From: Lachnospiraceae bacterium | Lineage (GTDB): Bacteria; Bacillota; Clostridia; Lachnospirales; Lachnospiraceae | Reading direction: 5' to 3' | Length of the DNA stretch: 33,729 nt | NCBI GenBank assembly: GCA_017431345.1 | Contig: JAFRLH010000082.1 | Span: 1-33,729 of the forward strand | Program-made: the position numbers and the translations under genes | The notes under the pieces: generated by a model | Told to the model about the DNA's origin: nothing | Seen by the model: the letters and a program-made list of their open reading frames with translations, nothing else | Databases searched by the model: none | In this document: one piece after another, positions 1-6,598 of the stretch | Layout of the letters: every line of letters starts with the position of its first letter | Numbering within the stretch: the stretch's first letter is position 1

Positions 1-13
1 GAGGTGAACATTC

Positions 14-283
14 ATGGCACATAAAAAGGGAGTTGGCTCCACCAAGAACGGAAGAGATTCCGAGTCGAAGCGTTTGGGAGCAAAAAGAGCAGACGGACAG
101 TTTGTTCTGGCCGGTAATATCCTTTACCGCCAGCGCGGCACTCATATCCATCCCGGAGTGAATGTCGGACGTGGAAGTGATGATACGCTCTTTGCTACGG
201 CAGACGGCGTTGTGCGTTTTGAGCGGAAAGGCAGAGACAAGAAGCAGGTCTCCGTTTACCCCAGAACCGAAGTCACTGAATAA
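14..283 (+). CDS. rpmA: 50S ribosomal protein L27
   Basis: Large-subunit ribosomal protein L27, whose N-terminal tail reaches the peptidyl-transferase centre. The 89-residue product starts [16 protein letters not shown] and keeps the typical basic core ([38 protein letters not shown]). GAGGTG at 1-6 lies seven bases before the ATG. In most Firmicutes L27 is made with an extra segment of about nine residues ending in FF that the Prp protease removes just before AHKKG. Here an in-frame TGA at 5-7 excludes such an extension, so the gene encodes the mature form directly. A hairpin terminator follows the stop codon. Confidence 0.97.
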   Translation: MAHKKGVGSTKNGRDSESKRLGAKRADGQFVLAGNILYRQRGTHIHPGVNVGRGSDDTLFATADGVVRFERKGRDKKQVSVYPRTEVTE

Positions 284-293
284 CAACACTTTG

Positions 294-320
294 GCCGGTG
301 CTTTACGCACCGGCTTTTTT
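294..320 (+). terminator. Intrinsic terminator between rpmA and obgE
   Basis: A perfect 7-bp stem, GCCGGTG at 294-300 with CACCGGC at 308-314, has a 7-nt loop and is followed by six T (315-320). It lies just after the rpmA stop and ten bases before the obgE ribosome site, so it probably lowers rather than blocks read-through into obgE. Confidence 0.85.
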
Positions 321-339
321 ACTCATCACGGAGGTTTCC

Positions 340-1626
340 ATGTTTGCTGATCATGCAAAGATCTATATAAAATCAGGCGACGGCGGAGACGGTCACGTCA
401 GCTTCCGGCGCGAGCTTTATGTTCCGGACGGCGGGCCGGACGGCGGAGACGGCGGAAAAGGCGGCGATATTGTCTTTGTGGTCGACAAAGGCATGAACAC
501 GCTTTCCGATTACCGTCATAAAAGAAAATATGTGGCGGCCAACGGAAAGGAAGGCGGCAAAAGAAGATGCACAGGCGCTTCCGCCGAAGACCTGATCCTG
601 AAAGTCCCGGAAGGCACGGTCATCCGGGAAGCGGAGAGTGGAAAAGTGATCGCCGATATGTCCGGCGGCAACGAACGTGAAGTCGTGCTGCGCGGCGGAA
701 GAGGCGGCACCGGCAATATGCATTACGCCACTTCCACCATGCAGGCGCCGAAATACGCCCGTCCCGGCCAGCCCGGTCAGGAACTGATGGTAGAACTTGA
801 ACTGAAGGTGATCGCTGATGTCGGACTCCTTGGGTATCCGAACGTCGGCAAATCGACGTTCCTTTCCAGAGTGACCAATGCCAGGCCGAAGATCGCCAAC
901 TATCATTTTACGACACTGCAGCCGAATCTCGGCGTTGTGGATATGGGAAACGGACACGGCTTTGTGATCGCGGATATCCCCGGACTGATCGACGGCGCCT
1001 CGGAAGGTGTCGGTCTCGGCCATGATTTCCTGCGTCATATTGAAAGGACCAGGCTGCTCGTTCATATCGTGGATGCTTCCGGTTCGGAGGGAAGAGATCC
1101 GGTGGAAGATATTAAAGCGATCAATGCGGAACTGGAGAGATTCAATCCGGAACTCATGGAGGTACCGCAGATCATCGCTGCCAACAAGACCGACATCATC
1201 CAGACGGAAGAGGGAGAAGAAGACCCGGTCGCGCGTCTCGCGGCCGTATTTGGCCCGGAAGGCATGGAGGTATATCCGATATCAGCTGTGACCGGAAAGG
1301 GCGTAAATGAGCTTATAAACGCGATTTACGAGCGTTTAAAACTGATAAACAAGGATCCTGTCGTTTATGAGAAGGAATATATTCCGAAGAACACCGTGCC
1401 GGATCTTCCGTACGAAGTTTCCGTCAATGAGGACGGCGAGTATGTGATCGAAGGGCCGATGATCGAGAAGATGTTAGGCTATACGAACCTGGAATCCGAA
1501 AAAGGCTTCCTGTTCTTCCAGCAGTTCCTGAAAGACAGGGGAATCCTGGAAGATCTGGAAGCGCTGGGAATCAAAGACGGAGATACGGTGCGTATGTACG
1601 GCTTTGCTTTTGACTACTACAAATAA
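340..1626 (+). CDS. obgE: GTPase Obg (ribosome assembly/stress GTPase)
   Basis: Obg-family GTPase that binds the 50S subunit and links ribosome maturation to the stringent response. The 428-residue product has the glycine-rich Obg fold (about 1-158), then a G domain with GYPNVGKS at 165-172, DIPG at 212-215 and NKTD at 282-285, then a C-terminal OCT domain from about residue 345. The start at 340 is chosen over an in-frame ATG at 298 because GGAGG at 330-334 sits just upstream and MFADHAKIYIKSGDGG is the family's usual N-terminus; the earlier ATG lies inside the terminator hairpin. It is the first gene of an operon with yhbY, nadD-yqeK and rsfS. Confidence 0.97.
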   Translation: MFADHAKIYIKSGDGGDGHVSFRRELYVPDGGPDGGDGGKGGDIVFVVDKGMNTLSDYRHKRKYVAANGKEGGKRRCTGASAEDLILKVPEGTVIREAESGKVIADMSGGNEREVVLRGGRGGTGNMHYATSTMQAPKYARPGQPGQELMVELELKVIADVGLLGYPNVGKSTFLSRVTNARPKIANYHFTTLQPNLGVVDMGNGHGFVIADIPGLIDGASEGVGLGHDFLRHIERTRLLVHIVDASGSEGRDPVEDIKAINAELERFNPELMEVPQIIAANKTDIIQTEEGEEDPVARLAAVFGPEGMEVYPISAVTGKGVNELINAIYERLKLINKDPVVYEKEYIPKNTVPDLPYEVSVNEDGEYVIEGPMIEKMLGYTNLESEKGFLFFQQFLKDRGILEDLEALGIKDGDTVRMYGFAFDYYK

Positions 1627-1655
1627 TCAGATATCCTATTGGACGGGAGAGTAAA

Positions 1656-1946
1656 ATGACAAGCAAACAAAGAAGTTATCTTATGAGCCTTGCCGCAAAG
1701 CTGGATCCCGTTGTGCATGTCGGAAAAGACGGCGCAACGCCGGAAGTGACCGCTTCCGCGGAAGAGGCTGTGAAAGCAAGAGAACTGATCAAGATCGATG
1801 TTCTTAAGAACTGTGTTTATGATATCAGGGAAATTGCAGAGACAATTGCGGAACGTACAAGGGCAACTGTCGTTACCGTGATCGGGCGGAAGATCGTTCT
1901 TTACCGTCCAAATCCAGACAAAAAGAACCGTATTGAACTTCCCTGA
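1656..1946 (+). CDS. yhbY: YhbY/CRM-domain RNA-binding protein
   Basis: Small CRM-domain (CRS1-YhbY) RNA-binding protein associated with pre-50S particles. It has 96 residues, the normal length for a stand-alone YhbY. The N-terminal MTSKQRSYLMSLAAKLDPVVHVGKDG and the later TVVTVIGRKIVLYRP are typical of the fold. A purine-rich GGGAGAG lies about six bases before the ATG. It lies 29 bases after obgE and 15 bases before nadD-yqeK, so the three are almost certainly cotranscribed. The context (Obg, RsfS) supports a role in ribosome assembly. Confidence 0.93.
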   Translation: MTSKQRSYLMSLAAKLDPVVHVGKDGATPEVTASAEEAVKARELIKIDVLKNCVYDIREIAETIAERTRATVVTVIGRKIVLYRPNPDKKNRIELP

Positions 1947-1961
1947 CAGGAGCAGGAACGC

Positions 1962-3092
1962 ATGAAAAAGACCGGTATACTCGGAGGCACGTTTGATCCG
2001 ATCCATCTTGCGCATGAACGGATCGGCCATGCTGCACAGGAAATGCTGGGACTTGATGAGATCATGGTGATCCCTACCGGCAATTCCTATTTCAAAACGG
2101 TGCATGGAAATGTCACCAGCGCAAAGCACAGGCTGGCTATGGTCAGGCTGTCCATTCAGAACGATCCGCTGTTTACTTATTCCGATATCGAGATCAAAAG
2201 ACAGGGATATACCTTTACTGCCGACACGCTTCTTGAACTGACCAGAAGCTTTCCGGACGTCAAGTGGTATTTTATCCTCGGTGCGGATTCCCTTGCCGGC
2301 ATGAAGACCTGGTTCGCTCCGGAAGTGATCTGCAGACACGCGGAGCTGATTCTTGCCACAAGAGAAGACCAGTGTGATAAAGCGGAACTGGAAACGGATA
2401 TCAAATATATGACAGAGCGGTACGGTGCTGTCATCCATGTGCTTCCGCTGTCCGATCTGCCGGTTTCTTCCTCTCAGATCAGGGAGGATATTTATAACGG
2501 AATACTTCCGCATCCGATGCTGGAACCTGCTGTCAGCCAATACATTAAAGAGCATGGGCTGTATGGAAGGCAGAAAAGCGAAGAGGAGATTGCTGCCTCG
2601 CTGAAAAAGAGAATCAAACCTTCGAGGTTTCAGCATACACTCGGCGTAATCGAAACTGCCGAAAAACTGGCTGCGGCATGGCATTATCCGTATCCGGAGA
2701 AAGCCAGGCTTGCCGCGCTGCTGCATGACTGTGCAAAATCCGAATCTGATGCGCTCGGGCATGCACCGCTTGGTGCTGTCATTGCGAGAGAAGAGTATGG
2801 CGTCAGGGATCCGGAGATCCTGGAGGCGATCCGGTGGCATACGACCGGGCATCCGGATATGTCTGTTCTTGAAAAAATGATTTTTATTGCCGATTATATC
2901 GAACCCGGCCGGGACAGAGCGCCGCACCTGAAAGCGCTCAGAGAACTGGCTTTAAACGATCCTGACAAAACAATATATTGTATTTTGGAAGATACACTTT
3001 CCTATTTAAGGAACTCCGGCGCCTGTATTGACGCGGCATCGGTTGAAACCTATAATTACTACAAAAATCACGCTGACATTAGAAAGGGGTGA
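1962..3092 (+). CDS. nadD: Fused nicotinate-nucleotide adenylyltransferase (NadD) and YqeK HD phosphohydrolase
   Basis: Bifunctional protein of 376 residues. Residues 1 to about 200 are NadD, which adenylates nicotinate mononucleotide in NAD synthesis: GGTFDPIHLAH at 8-18 is the nucleotidyltransferase signature and VSSSQIRE matches the second (ISSTxIR-like) motif. Residues from about 208 are a YqeK-type HD domain, a family with symmetrical Ap4A hydrolase activity: FQHT (H225), LLHDCAK (H255, D256), HTTGHPD and IADYIEPGR (D311). In Bacillus subtilis these are adjacent separate genes of about 189 and 186 residues, and the fused length is nearly their sum. AGGAG precedes the ATG. The stop overlaps the rsfS ribosome site. 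All active-site motifs are present in both halves. Confidence 0.93.
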   Translation: MKKTGILGGTFDPIHLAHERIGHAAQEMLGLDEIMVIPTGNSYFKTVHGNVTSAKHRLAMVRLSIQNDPLFTYSDIEIKRQGYTFTADTLLELTRSFPDVKWYFILGADSLAGMKTWFAPEVICRHAELILATREDQCDKAELETDIKYMTERYGAVIHVLPLSDLPVSSSQIREDIYNGILPHPMLEPAVSQYIKEHGLYGRQKSEEEIAASLKKRIKPSRFQHTLGVIETAEKLAAAWHYPYPEKARLAALLHDCAKSESDALGHAPLGAVIAREEYGVRDPEILEAIRWHTTGHPDMSVLEKMIFIADYIEPGRDRAPHLKALRELALNDPDKTIYCILEDTLSYLRNSGACIDAASVETYNYYKNHADIRKG

Positions 3093-3098
3093 TATTCT

Positions 3099-3473
3099 GT
3101 GAGCGATGCCAGAAGTATGGAAGACGCAAAAAAGATGCTGCAGATATCTTATGATGCGCTTGATGAAAAGAAAGCAGATGACATTACCGTGATCGATATT
3201 CACGATGTTTCCACGATAGCAGATTATTATGTGATCACAAACGGTGAGAATGCGAACCACGTTCAGGCGCTTGTTGAGAACGTACAGGAAAAAATGTTCA
3301 AGGCAGGGTATGCCTGCCGTTCCCTGGAAGGCTACAAGGCTGCCAACTGGGTCCTGATGGATTACGGCGATATCGTAGTAAATGTTTTCTCCAGAGAAGA
3401 CCGCAGATGGTTCGATCTGGAAAGGATCTGGAGAGACGGAAAGATCGTTGAAAGAGAAGAGCTGGATAAATAA
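3099..3473 (+). CDS. rsfS: Ribosomal silencing factor RsfS
   Basis: RsfS (Iojap/YbeB family) binds uL14 on the 50S subunit and blocks subunit joining when nutrients are short. The 124-residue product has the family core: DDITVIDIHDVSTIADYYVI, NANHVQALVENV and the C-terminal NWVLMDYGDIVVNVFSRE with RRWFDLERIW. The start is a GTG at 3099. AAAGGGGTGA at 3083-3092 is its ribosome site and also contains the stop codon of nadD-yqeK, so translation is probably coupled. It is the last gene of the obgE operon and is followed by a strong terminator. Confidence 0.95.
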   Translation: MSDARSMEDAKKMLQISYDALDEKKADDITVIDIHDVSTIADYYVITNGENANHVQALVENVQEKMFKAGYACRSLEGYKAANWVLMDYGDIVVNVFSREDRRWFDLERIWRDGKIVEREELDK

Positions 3474-3481
3474 GATTTATG

Positions 3482-3511
3482 AAAAAAGCAGGCCGTAAGG
3501 TCTGCTTTTTT
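3482..3511. terminator. Bidirectional terminator between rsfS and lexA
   Basis: A stem of seven G/C-rich pairs (3488-3494 with 3499-3505, one G-T) is closed by a GTAA loop and flanked by six A on the left and six T on the right. It can therefore stop transcription from both convergent genes, rsfS (plus) and lexA (minus). Confidence 0.9.
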
Positions 3512-3533
3512 CATGCTTGATCGTACGTTTTCA

Positions 3534-4166
3534 TTACATCTTTCTGTTCTTCATCAGCCGCAGGACGCCGAAAACGCTTCCTAGGACCTGGCAGTCCGGC
3601 ACAATGATGGGATCCATGTCATCGTTTTCCGGCTGCAGTCTGATATGATCCTTTTCCTTGTAGAATCTTTTGACAGTAGCGGAATCATCTACCAGCGCGA
3701 CGACAACTTCTCCGTTGCGGGCAGTCATCTGCTGTTCAACAAGGACATAATCCCCGTCCAGGATCCCTATATTCACCATACTGTCGCCTTTTACGGAAAG
3801 CATGAAAAGATCATTGTTCGGGACCTGATCCGCCGGGAAAGGATAGTAGCCGGAAATATTCTGTTCTGCAAGGATCGGCTGGCCTGCGGCGACCTGACCT
3901 ATGATCGGGATCCGGGTCATTTCTCCGTGGTAGATCCCGTAATCATCATCCACGATCTCAATCGCCCGCGGTTTCGTGGGATCGCGCCGGATAAATCCTT
4001 TCTTTTCAAGGCTTTCAAGATGCGCATGAACGCTGGAAGTGGATTTGAGGCCGACAGCGTCACAGATTTCCCTGACAGCAGGCGGATAGCCTTTTTTCAT
4101 AATACAGTCTCTGATAAATTCGAGGATCTGTTCCTGCTTTTTTGTAAGATTGTCATTGCCAGCCAT
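3534..4166 (-). CDS. lexA: LexA, SOS-response repressor
   Basis: LexA represses DNA-damage genes and cleaves itself when stimulated by RecA-ssDNA. The 210-residue product has an N-terminal winged helix ([14 protein letters not shown] to about residue 70) and a C-terminal S24 latch domain. The cleavage site is A94-G95 in VAAGQP; the catalytic dyad is S129 (VKGDSM) and K166 (ATVKRF). The start at 4166 is chosen because GGAGGTGGG lies just upstream and [11 protein letters not shown] is a normal LexA N-terminus. Upstream in-frame starts run toward the promoter. Its own promoter carries a LexA box, so it is autoregulated. Confidence 0.97.
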   Translation of the reverse strand: MAGNDNLTKKQEQILEFIRDCIMKKGYPPAVREICDAVGLKSTSSVHAHLESLEKKGFIRRDPTKPRAIEIVDDDYGIYHGEMTRIPIIGQVAAGQPILAEQNISGYYPFPADQVPNNDLFMLSVKGDSMVNIGILDGDYVLVEQQMTARNGEVVVALVDDSATVKRFYKEKDHIRLQPENDDMDPIIVPDCQVLGSVFGVLRLMKNRKM

Positions 4167-4213
4167 GAGTCCCACCTCCGGTATAGGATTACCCAAATGT
4201 ATGTTCTGTTTTG

Positions 4214-4242
4214 ATTGTAACACTTTCCAAACTAAAATGCAA
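4214..4242 (-). promoter_or_regulatory. lexA sigma-A promoter
   Basis: On the minus strand TTGCAT (-35, 4237-4242) is separated by exactly 17 bases from TACAAT (-10, 4214-4219). The transcript would start near 4207, about 40 bases before the lexA ATG. The -35 overlaps the LexA box at 4240-4253. Confidence 0.8.
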
Positions 4243-4253
4243 ACGAATGTTCG
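4240..4253 (-). promoter_or_regulatory. LexA box (lexA autoregulation)
   Basis: The minus strand reads CGAACATTCGTTTG, which fits the Gram-positive SOS box pattern CGAAC-N4-GTTYG-like. It overlaps the -35 element of the lexA promoter, the usual geometry for negative autoregulation. Confidence 0.82.
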
Positions 4254-4296
4254 AAAATATTTCTGGAAAATTAATTGTATTTTTCGTGATAATTAG

Positions 4297-4325
4297 TTGA
4301 ATTATCTGTATATTTATGATATTAA
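4297..4325 (+). promoter_or_regulatory. Candidate promoter of the AIM24-family gene
   Basis: TTGAAT (4297-4302), a 17-base spacer and TATTAA (4320-4325) form an acceptable but not strong sigma-A promoter in a very AT-rich stretch. A 6-bp inverted repeat, CTGTTG-TT-CAACAG at 4344-4357, sits between it and the ribosome site and could be an operator or a small leader hairpin. Confidence 0.4.
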
Positions 4326-4375
4326 TAGAGAGTAAATATTAATCTGTTGTTCAACAGAGGAAAAGGAGAGTACAA

Positions 4376-5044
4376 ATGCAATACGAAATCAAAGGCGGTG
4401 TTTTCCCTGTTGTGGAATGCAGTCTCAGTGCAAACGAATCCATGATCACAGAAAAAGGCTCCATGGTCTGGATGAGCCAGAATATGGATATGCAGACAAC
4501 AGGCGCAGGCGGTTTCGGCCGAATGTTCTCGGGAGAAAGCATTTTTCAGAATGTTTACACTGCAAAAGGCGGTCCCGGCATGATCACTTTCGGTTCGAGC
4601 TTCCCAGGTAAGATTCTCCCGGTCGATGTCAGTTATGGCAGCTGGATCTTCCAGAAACAGGCATTTCTGGCTTCGGAATCCTCCGTACAGTTAAATGTGC
4701 ATTTCCGCAAAAAGGCAGCCGCAGGATTCTTCGGCGGGGAAGGCTTTATCATGCAGAAGCTTTCCGGCAGAGGCATCGCTTTTGTGGAAATAGACGGTGA
4801 ATGCATTGAATATGATCTGAGACCTGGTGAGAAGCTGATCGTTGATACCGGAAATGTCGCCGGATTTGAAGCGAGCATAAACATGGATATTCAGAGCGTA
4901 CCGGGACTGAAGAATAAACTGTTCGGCGGCGAGGGACTGTTCAATACGGTTCTGACCGGTCCCGGAAAAGTGCTGCTGCAGACAATGCCGATCAGCAGCG
5001 TGGCAGCATCGATCATCCCGTATATTCCCAAAGGAAGCAGCTGA
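4376..5044 (+). CDS. AIM24-family (TIGR00266/DUF124) protein
   Basis: Protein of 222 residues matching the AIM24/TIGR00266 family of beta-rich proteins, whose function in bacteria is not settled. Recognisable features are the opening MQYEIKGGVFPVVECSLSANESM, the GSMVWMSQNMDMQT stretch, glycine-rich GGFGRMFSGES and GFFGGEGFIMQKLSGRG, and the closing GPGKVLLQTMP. There is no signal peptide or membrane segment. AAAGGAGAG at 4362-4370 precedes the ATG. It sits alone between divergent lexA and the recombinase, with its own candidate promoter and terminator. The LexA box at 4240-4253 lies upstream of that candidate promoter, so SOS control of this gene is possible but not shown. Confidence 0.85.
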   Translation: MQYEIKGGVFPVVECSLSANESMITEKGSMVWMSQNMDMQTTGAGGFGRMFSGESIFQNVYTAKGGPGMITFGSSFPGKILPVDVSYGSWIFQKQAFLASESSVQLNVHFRKKAAAGFFGGEGFIMQKLSGRGIAFVEIDGECIEYDLRPGEKLIVDTGNVAGFEASINMDIQSVPGLKNKLFGGEGLFNTVLTGPGKVLLQTMPISSVAASIIPYIPKGSS

Positions 5045-5068
5045 TAAAAGGCTGCTGCGGTACCGGAT

Positions 5069-5097
5069 AACGGCTTCGGAAGAGGCCGTTTTTTTTT
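5069..5097 (+). terminator. Terminator of the AIM24-family gene
   Basis: AACGGCTTC at 5069-5077 pairs with GAGGCCGTT at 5082-5090 (one G-T pair) around a GGAA loop and runs into nine T (5089-5097). Confidence 0.88.
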
Positions 5098-5104
5098 GTA
5101 TGTA

Positions 5105-5133
5105 TTGACAAATGCAGAGCGGGATGCTATTCT
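5105..5133 (+). promoter_or_regulatory. Strong promoter upstream of the XerS-like gene
   Basis: TTGACA at 5105-5110, a 17-base spacer and TATTCT at 5128-5133 give a consensus-like sigma-A promoter. The transcript would begin near 5140, about 290 bases before the recombinase ATG, so the repeats at 5145-5303 would lie in the leader RNA. A second TATAAT at 5404-5409 lacks a matching -35 and would start transcription inside the ribosome site, so I do not call it. Confidence 0.65.
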
Positions 5134-5144
5134 TCAAATACACC

Positions 5145-5303
5145 CAACTATTCGCAAAAGAAAACTTTAACGAATAGTTGAGGCGTCATTTGACAAGGTT
5201 TTATACTTGCTTTCCCAGTCCGCCTCAACTAATTCGTTAAAGTTCAACAAATAATTTATCTACAGATTTTAACAAGTCCGCCCTCAACTAATTCGTTAAA
5301 GTT
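5145..5303. repeat. Cluster of inverted and direct repeats in the leader of the recombinase gene
   Basis: Four related elements lie here. CAACTATTCG at 5145-5154 is an exact inverted copy of CGAATAGTTG at 5171-5180. A 23-base unit at 5163-5185 (core AACTTTAACGAATAGTTG) recurs in inverted orientation at 5221-5244 with one extra A. The inverted form recurs again at 5279-5303. The last two copies share an AGTCCGCC prefix, making direct repeats 5217-5244 and 5275-5303, spaced about 58 bases. The core itself is an imperfect dyad with AACT and AGTT ends around a CG centre. In RNA, 5145-5154/5171-5180 and 5163-5185/5221-5244 are mutually exclusive hairpins. The 386-base stretch 5045-5430 holds no gene. 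Confidence 0.85.
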
Positions 5304-5326
5304 GATCACGCCCGCAACATATAATT

Positions 5327-5365
5327 TGTCATTCTGAAGCCACCTGCGGCTGAAGAATCCACCGC
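5327..5365. repeat. Short palindromic element, REP-like
   Basis: TCATTCTGAAGCC at 5329-5341 and GGCTGAAGAATCC at 5348-5360 form a hairpin with two stems separated by a tandem G-A mismatch and a 6-nt loop. The TCATTCTGA...GAAGAATC ends resemble small dispersed palindromes that I recall from many bacterial genomes. Family membership is from memory and unverified. Confidence 0.5.
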
Positions 5366-5430
5366 TTTTATTTTTCGGTTTTATTACAACTGATCATAAC
5401 GATTATAATTTTTCAGAAAGGACTTACTAT

Positions 5431-6492
5431 ATGCCTTCCCGTTCTTACCACGAACAGCTTGATAAAGCCAACACCATCAAACTCCGTGAACTTATGGAAG
5501 GACTCCCGGACTTTGTCCCCACCTTCTTCAGAGGCATCGACCAGACAACTTCCTCCCGCACAAAAATCGCTTACGCCTATGATCTTCACGTATTCTTCGA
5601 TTATCTTCATCAGTCACACCCGGATTTTAAGGACCGCGAAATTGCTTCTTATGCCGTCACTGATCTTGACAGGATCAAATCCGTTGATCTTGAAAAATAC
5701 ATGGATCATCTTCGTTATTATTCTAACGAAGATACGGAGCGTGTGAACCAGGAACGTGGCATCATGCGCAAAATGTCTTCCCTGAAGACTTTTTATAACT
5801 ATTTCTTCAAAAAAGAAATGATCTTTACGAATCCGACTGCGCTCGTTTCACTGCCGAAACTTCACGAGAAGGAAATCATCCGGTTGGATATCGACGAGGT
5901 CGCTGATCTTCTGGACCAGGTGGAATCCGGTGAAAAGCTGACTGAAAAGCAGCAGGCGTTCCATGAGAAAACAAAGATCAGGGATCTTGCCCTGATGACA
6001 CTCATGCTGGGAACCGGCATCCGTGTCTCCGAATGCATCGGCCTGAATATGGATGATATCGATTTCCGCAACGCCGGGATCCATATCCACAGAAAAGGCG
6101 GCAAGGAAGTCATTATTTACTTCGGGGATGAAGTGGAGGAAGCGCTCAGAGTCTATGAAAACGAACGAAAACATATTCTTCCGGTAAAAGGACATGAAGA
6201 AGCATTTTTCCTTTCACTGCAGCGCAAAAGGATGAGTGTCCGCAGCGTGGAAAACCTGGTCAAAAAATATGCCAGGACTGTCACCACGCTGAAAAATATC
6301 ACGCCGCATAAGCTGAGAAGTACTTACGGCACCAATCTGTACAGGGAAACCGGTGATATCTATCTGGTCGCCGATGTACTCGGCCACTCTGATGTTAATA
6401 CGACCAGGAAGCACTATGCCGCGCTGGATGACGAGCGTCGCCGCAGCGCAAGGAATAAAGTGCAGCTTCGGGAAAAGAAAGAAAACGAATAA
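5431..6492 (+). CDS. XerS-like tyrosine recombinase
   Basis: Site-specific tyrosine recombinase of 353 residues. The N-terminal core-binding domain covers about 1-165 and the catalytic domain about 175-340. All catalytic residues are present: R198 (GTGIRVSE), K222 (RKGGKE), H293 and R296 (TPHKLRSTYG), H319 (LGHSDV) and Y329 (KHYA). The length and the AFHEKTKIRDLAL and RKGGK segments resemble streptococcal XerS (356 residues), a single recombinase that resolves chromosome dimers at a site next to its own gene, rather than paired XerC/XerD of about 300 residues. AAAGGA precedes the ATG by eight bases. It lies between lexA and the yneA-like gene. It could instead be an XerC-type or element-derived integrase, but no element genes surround it. 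Confidence 0.85.
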   Translation: MPSRSYHEQLDKANTIKLRELMEGLPDFVPTFFRGIDQTTSSRTKIAYAYDLHVFFDYLHQSHPDFKDREIASYAVTDLDRIKSVDLEKYMDHLRYYSNEDTERVNQERGIMRKMSSLKTFYNYFFKKEMIFTNPTALVSLPKLHEKEIIRLDIDEVADLLDQVESGEKLTEKQQAFHEKTKIRDLALMTLMLGTGIRVSECIGLNMDDIDFRNAGIHIHRKGGKEVIIYFGDEVEEALRVYENERKHILPVKGHEEAFFLSLQRKRMSVRSVENLVKKYARTVTTLKNITPHKLRSTYGTNLYRETGDIYLVADVLGHSDVNTTRKHYAALDDERRRSARNKVQLREKKENE

Positions 6493-6498
6493 TCGATC

Positions 6499-6561
6499 AA
6501 AAAAACAACAGAGTTCTCCGGGGATTGGATAAGAGGTGGGAGTACCCGGAGTCCTCTGCTG
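6499..6561 (-). terminator. Terminator of the yneA-like gene
   Basis: An imperfect stem pairs 6509-6513 with 6554-6558 and 6516-6522 with 6545-6551, with a 2x2 internal loop. On the minus strand it is followed by seven T (6499-6505), so it terminates the yneA-like transcript. It begins seven bases past the recombinase stop. Confidence 0.75.
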
Positions 6562-6598
6562 TAAGCGGAATGAATTCATACTCTTCTATCGCGAACAG

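Noticed and set aside
1617-2927. A 436-codon open frame on the minus strand
   Set aside because: It is opposite yhbY and the nadD-yqeK fusion, which have clear ribosome sites and motifs. The product is unlike any protein I know and rich in R, H, F and C.
4417-4611. A second small gene inside the AIM24-family gene
   Set aside because: It is a different frame of a well-supported gene, has no ribosome site and no recognisable content.
5145-5303. A CRISPR array
   Set aside because: Only two direct copies plus inverted ones are present, spacing is irregular, and there are no cas genes.
5163-5303. An invertible promoter switch (phase variation) flanked by the inverted repeats
   Set aside because: The segments between the inverted copies (35 and about 93 bases) contain no convincing promoter in either orientation; TTGACA at 5190-5195 has no -10 at proper spacing. 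Not excluded, but not supported.
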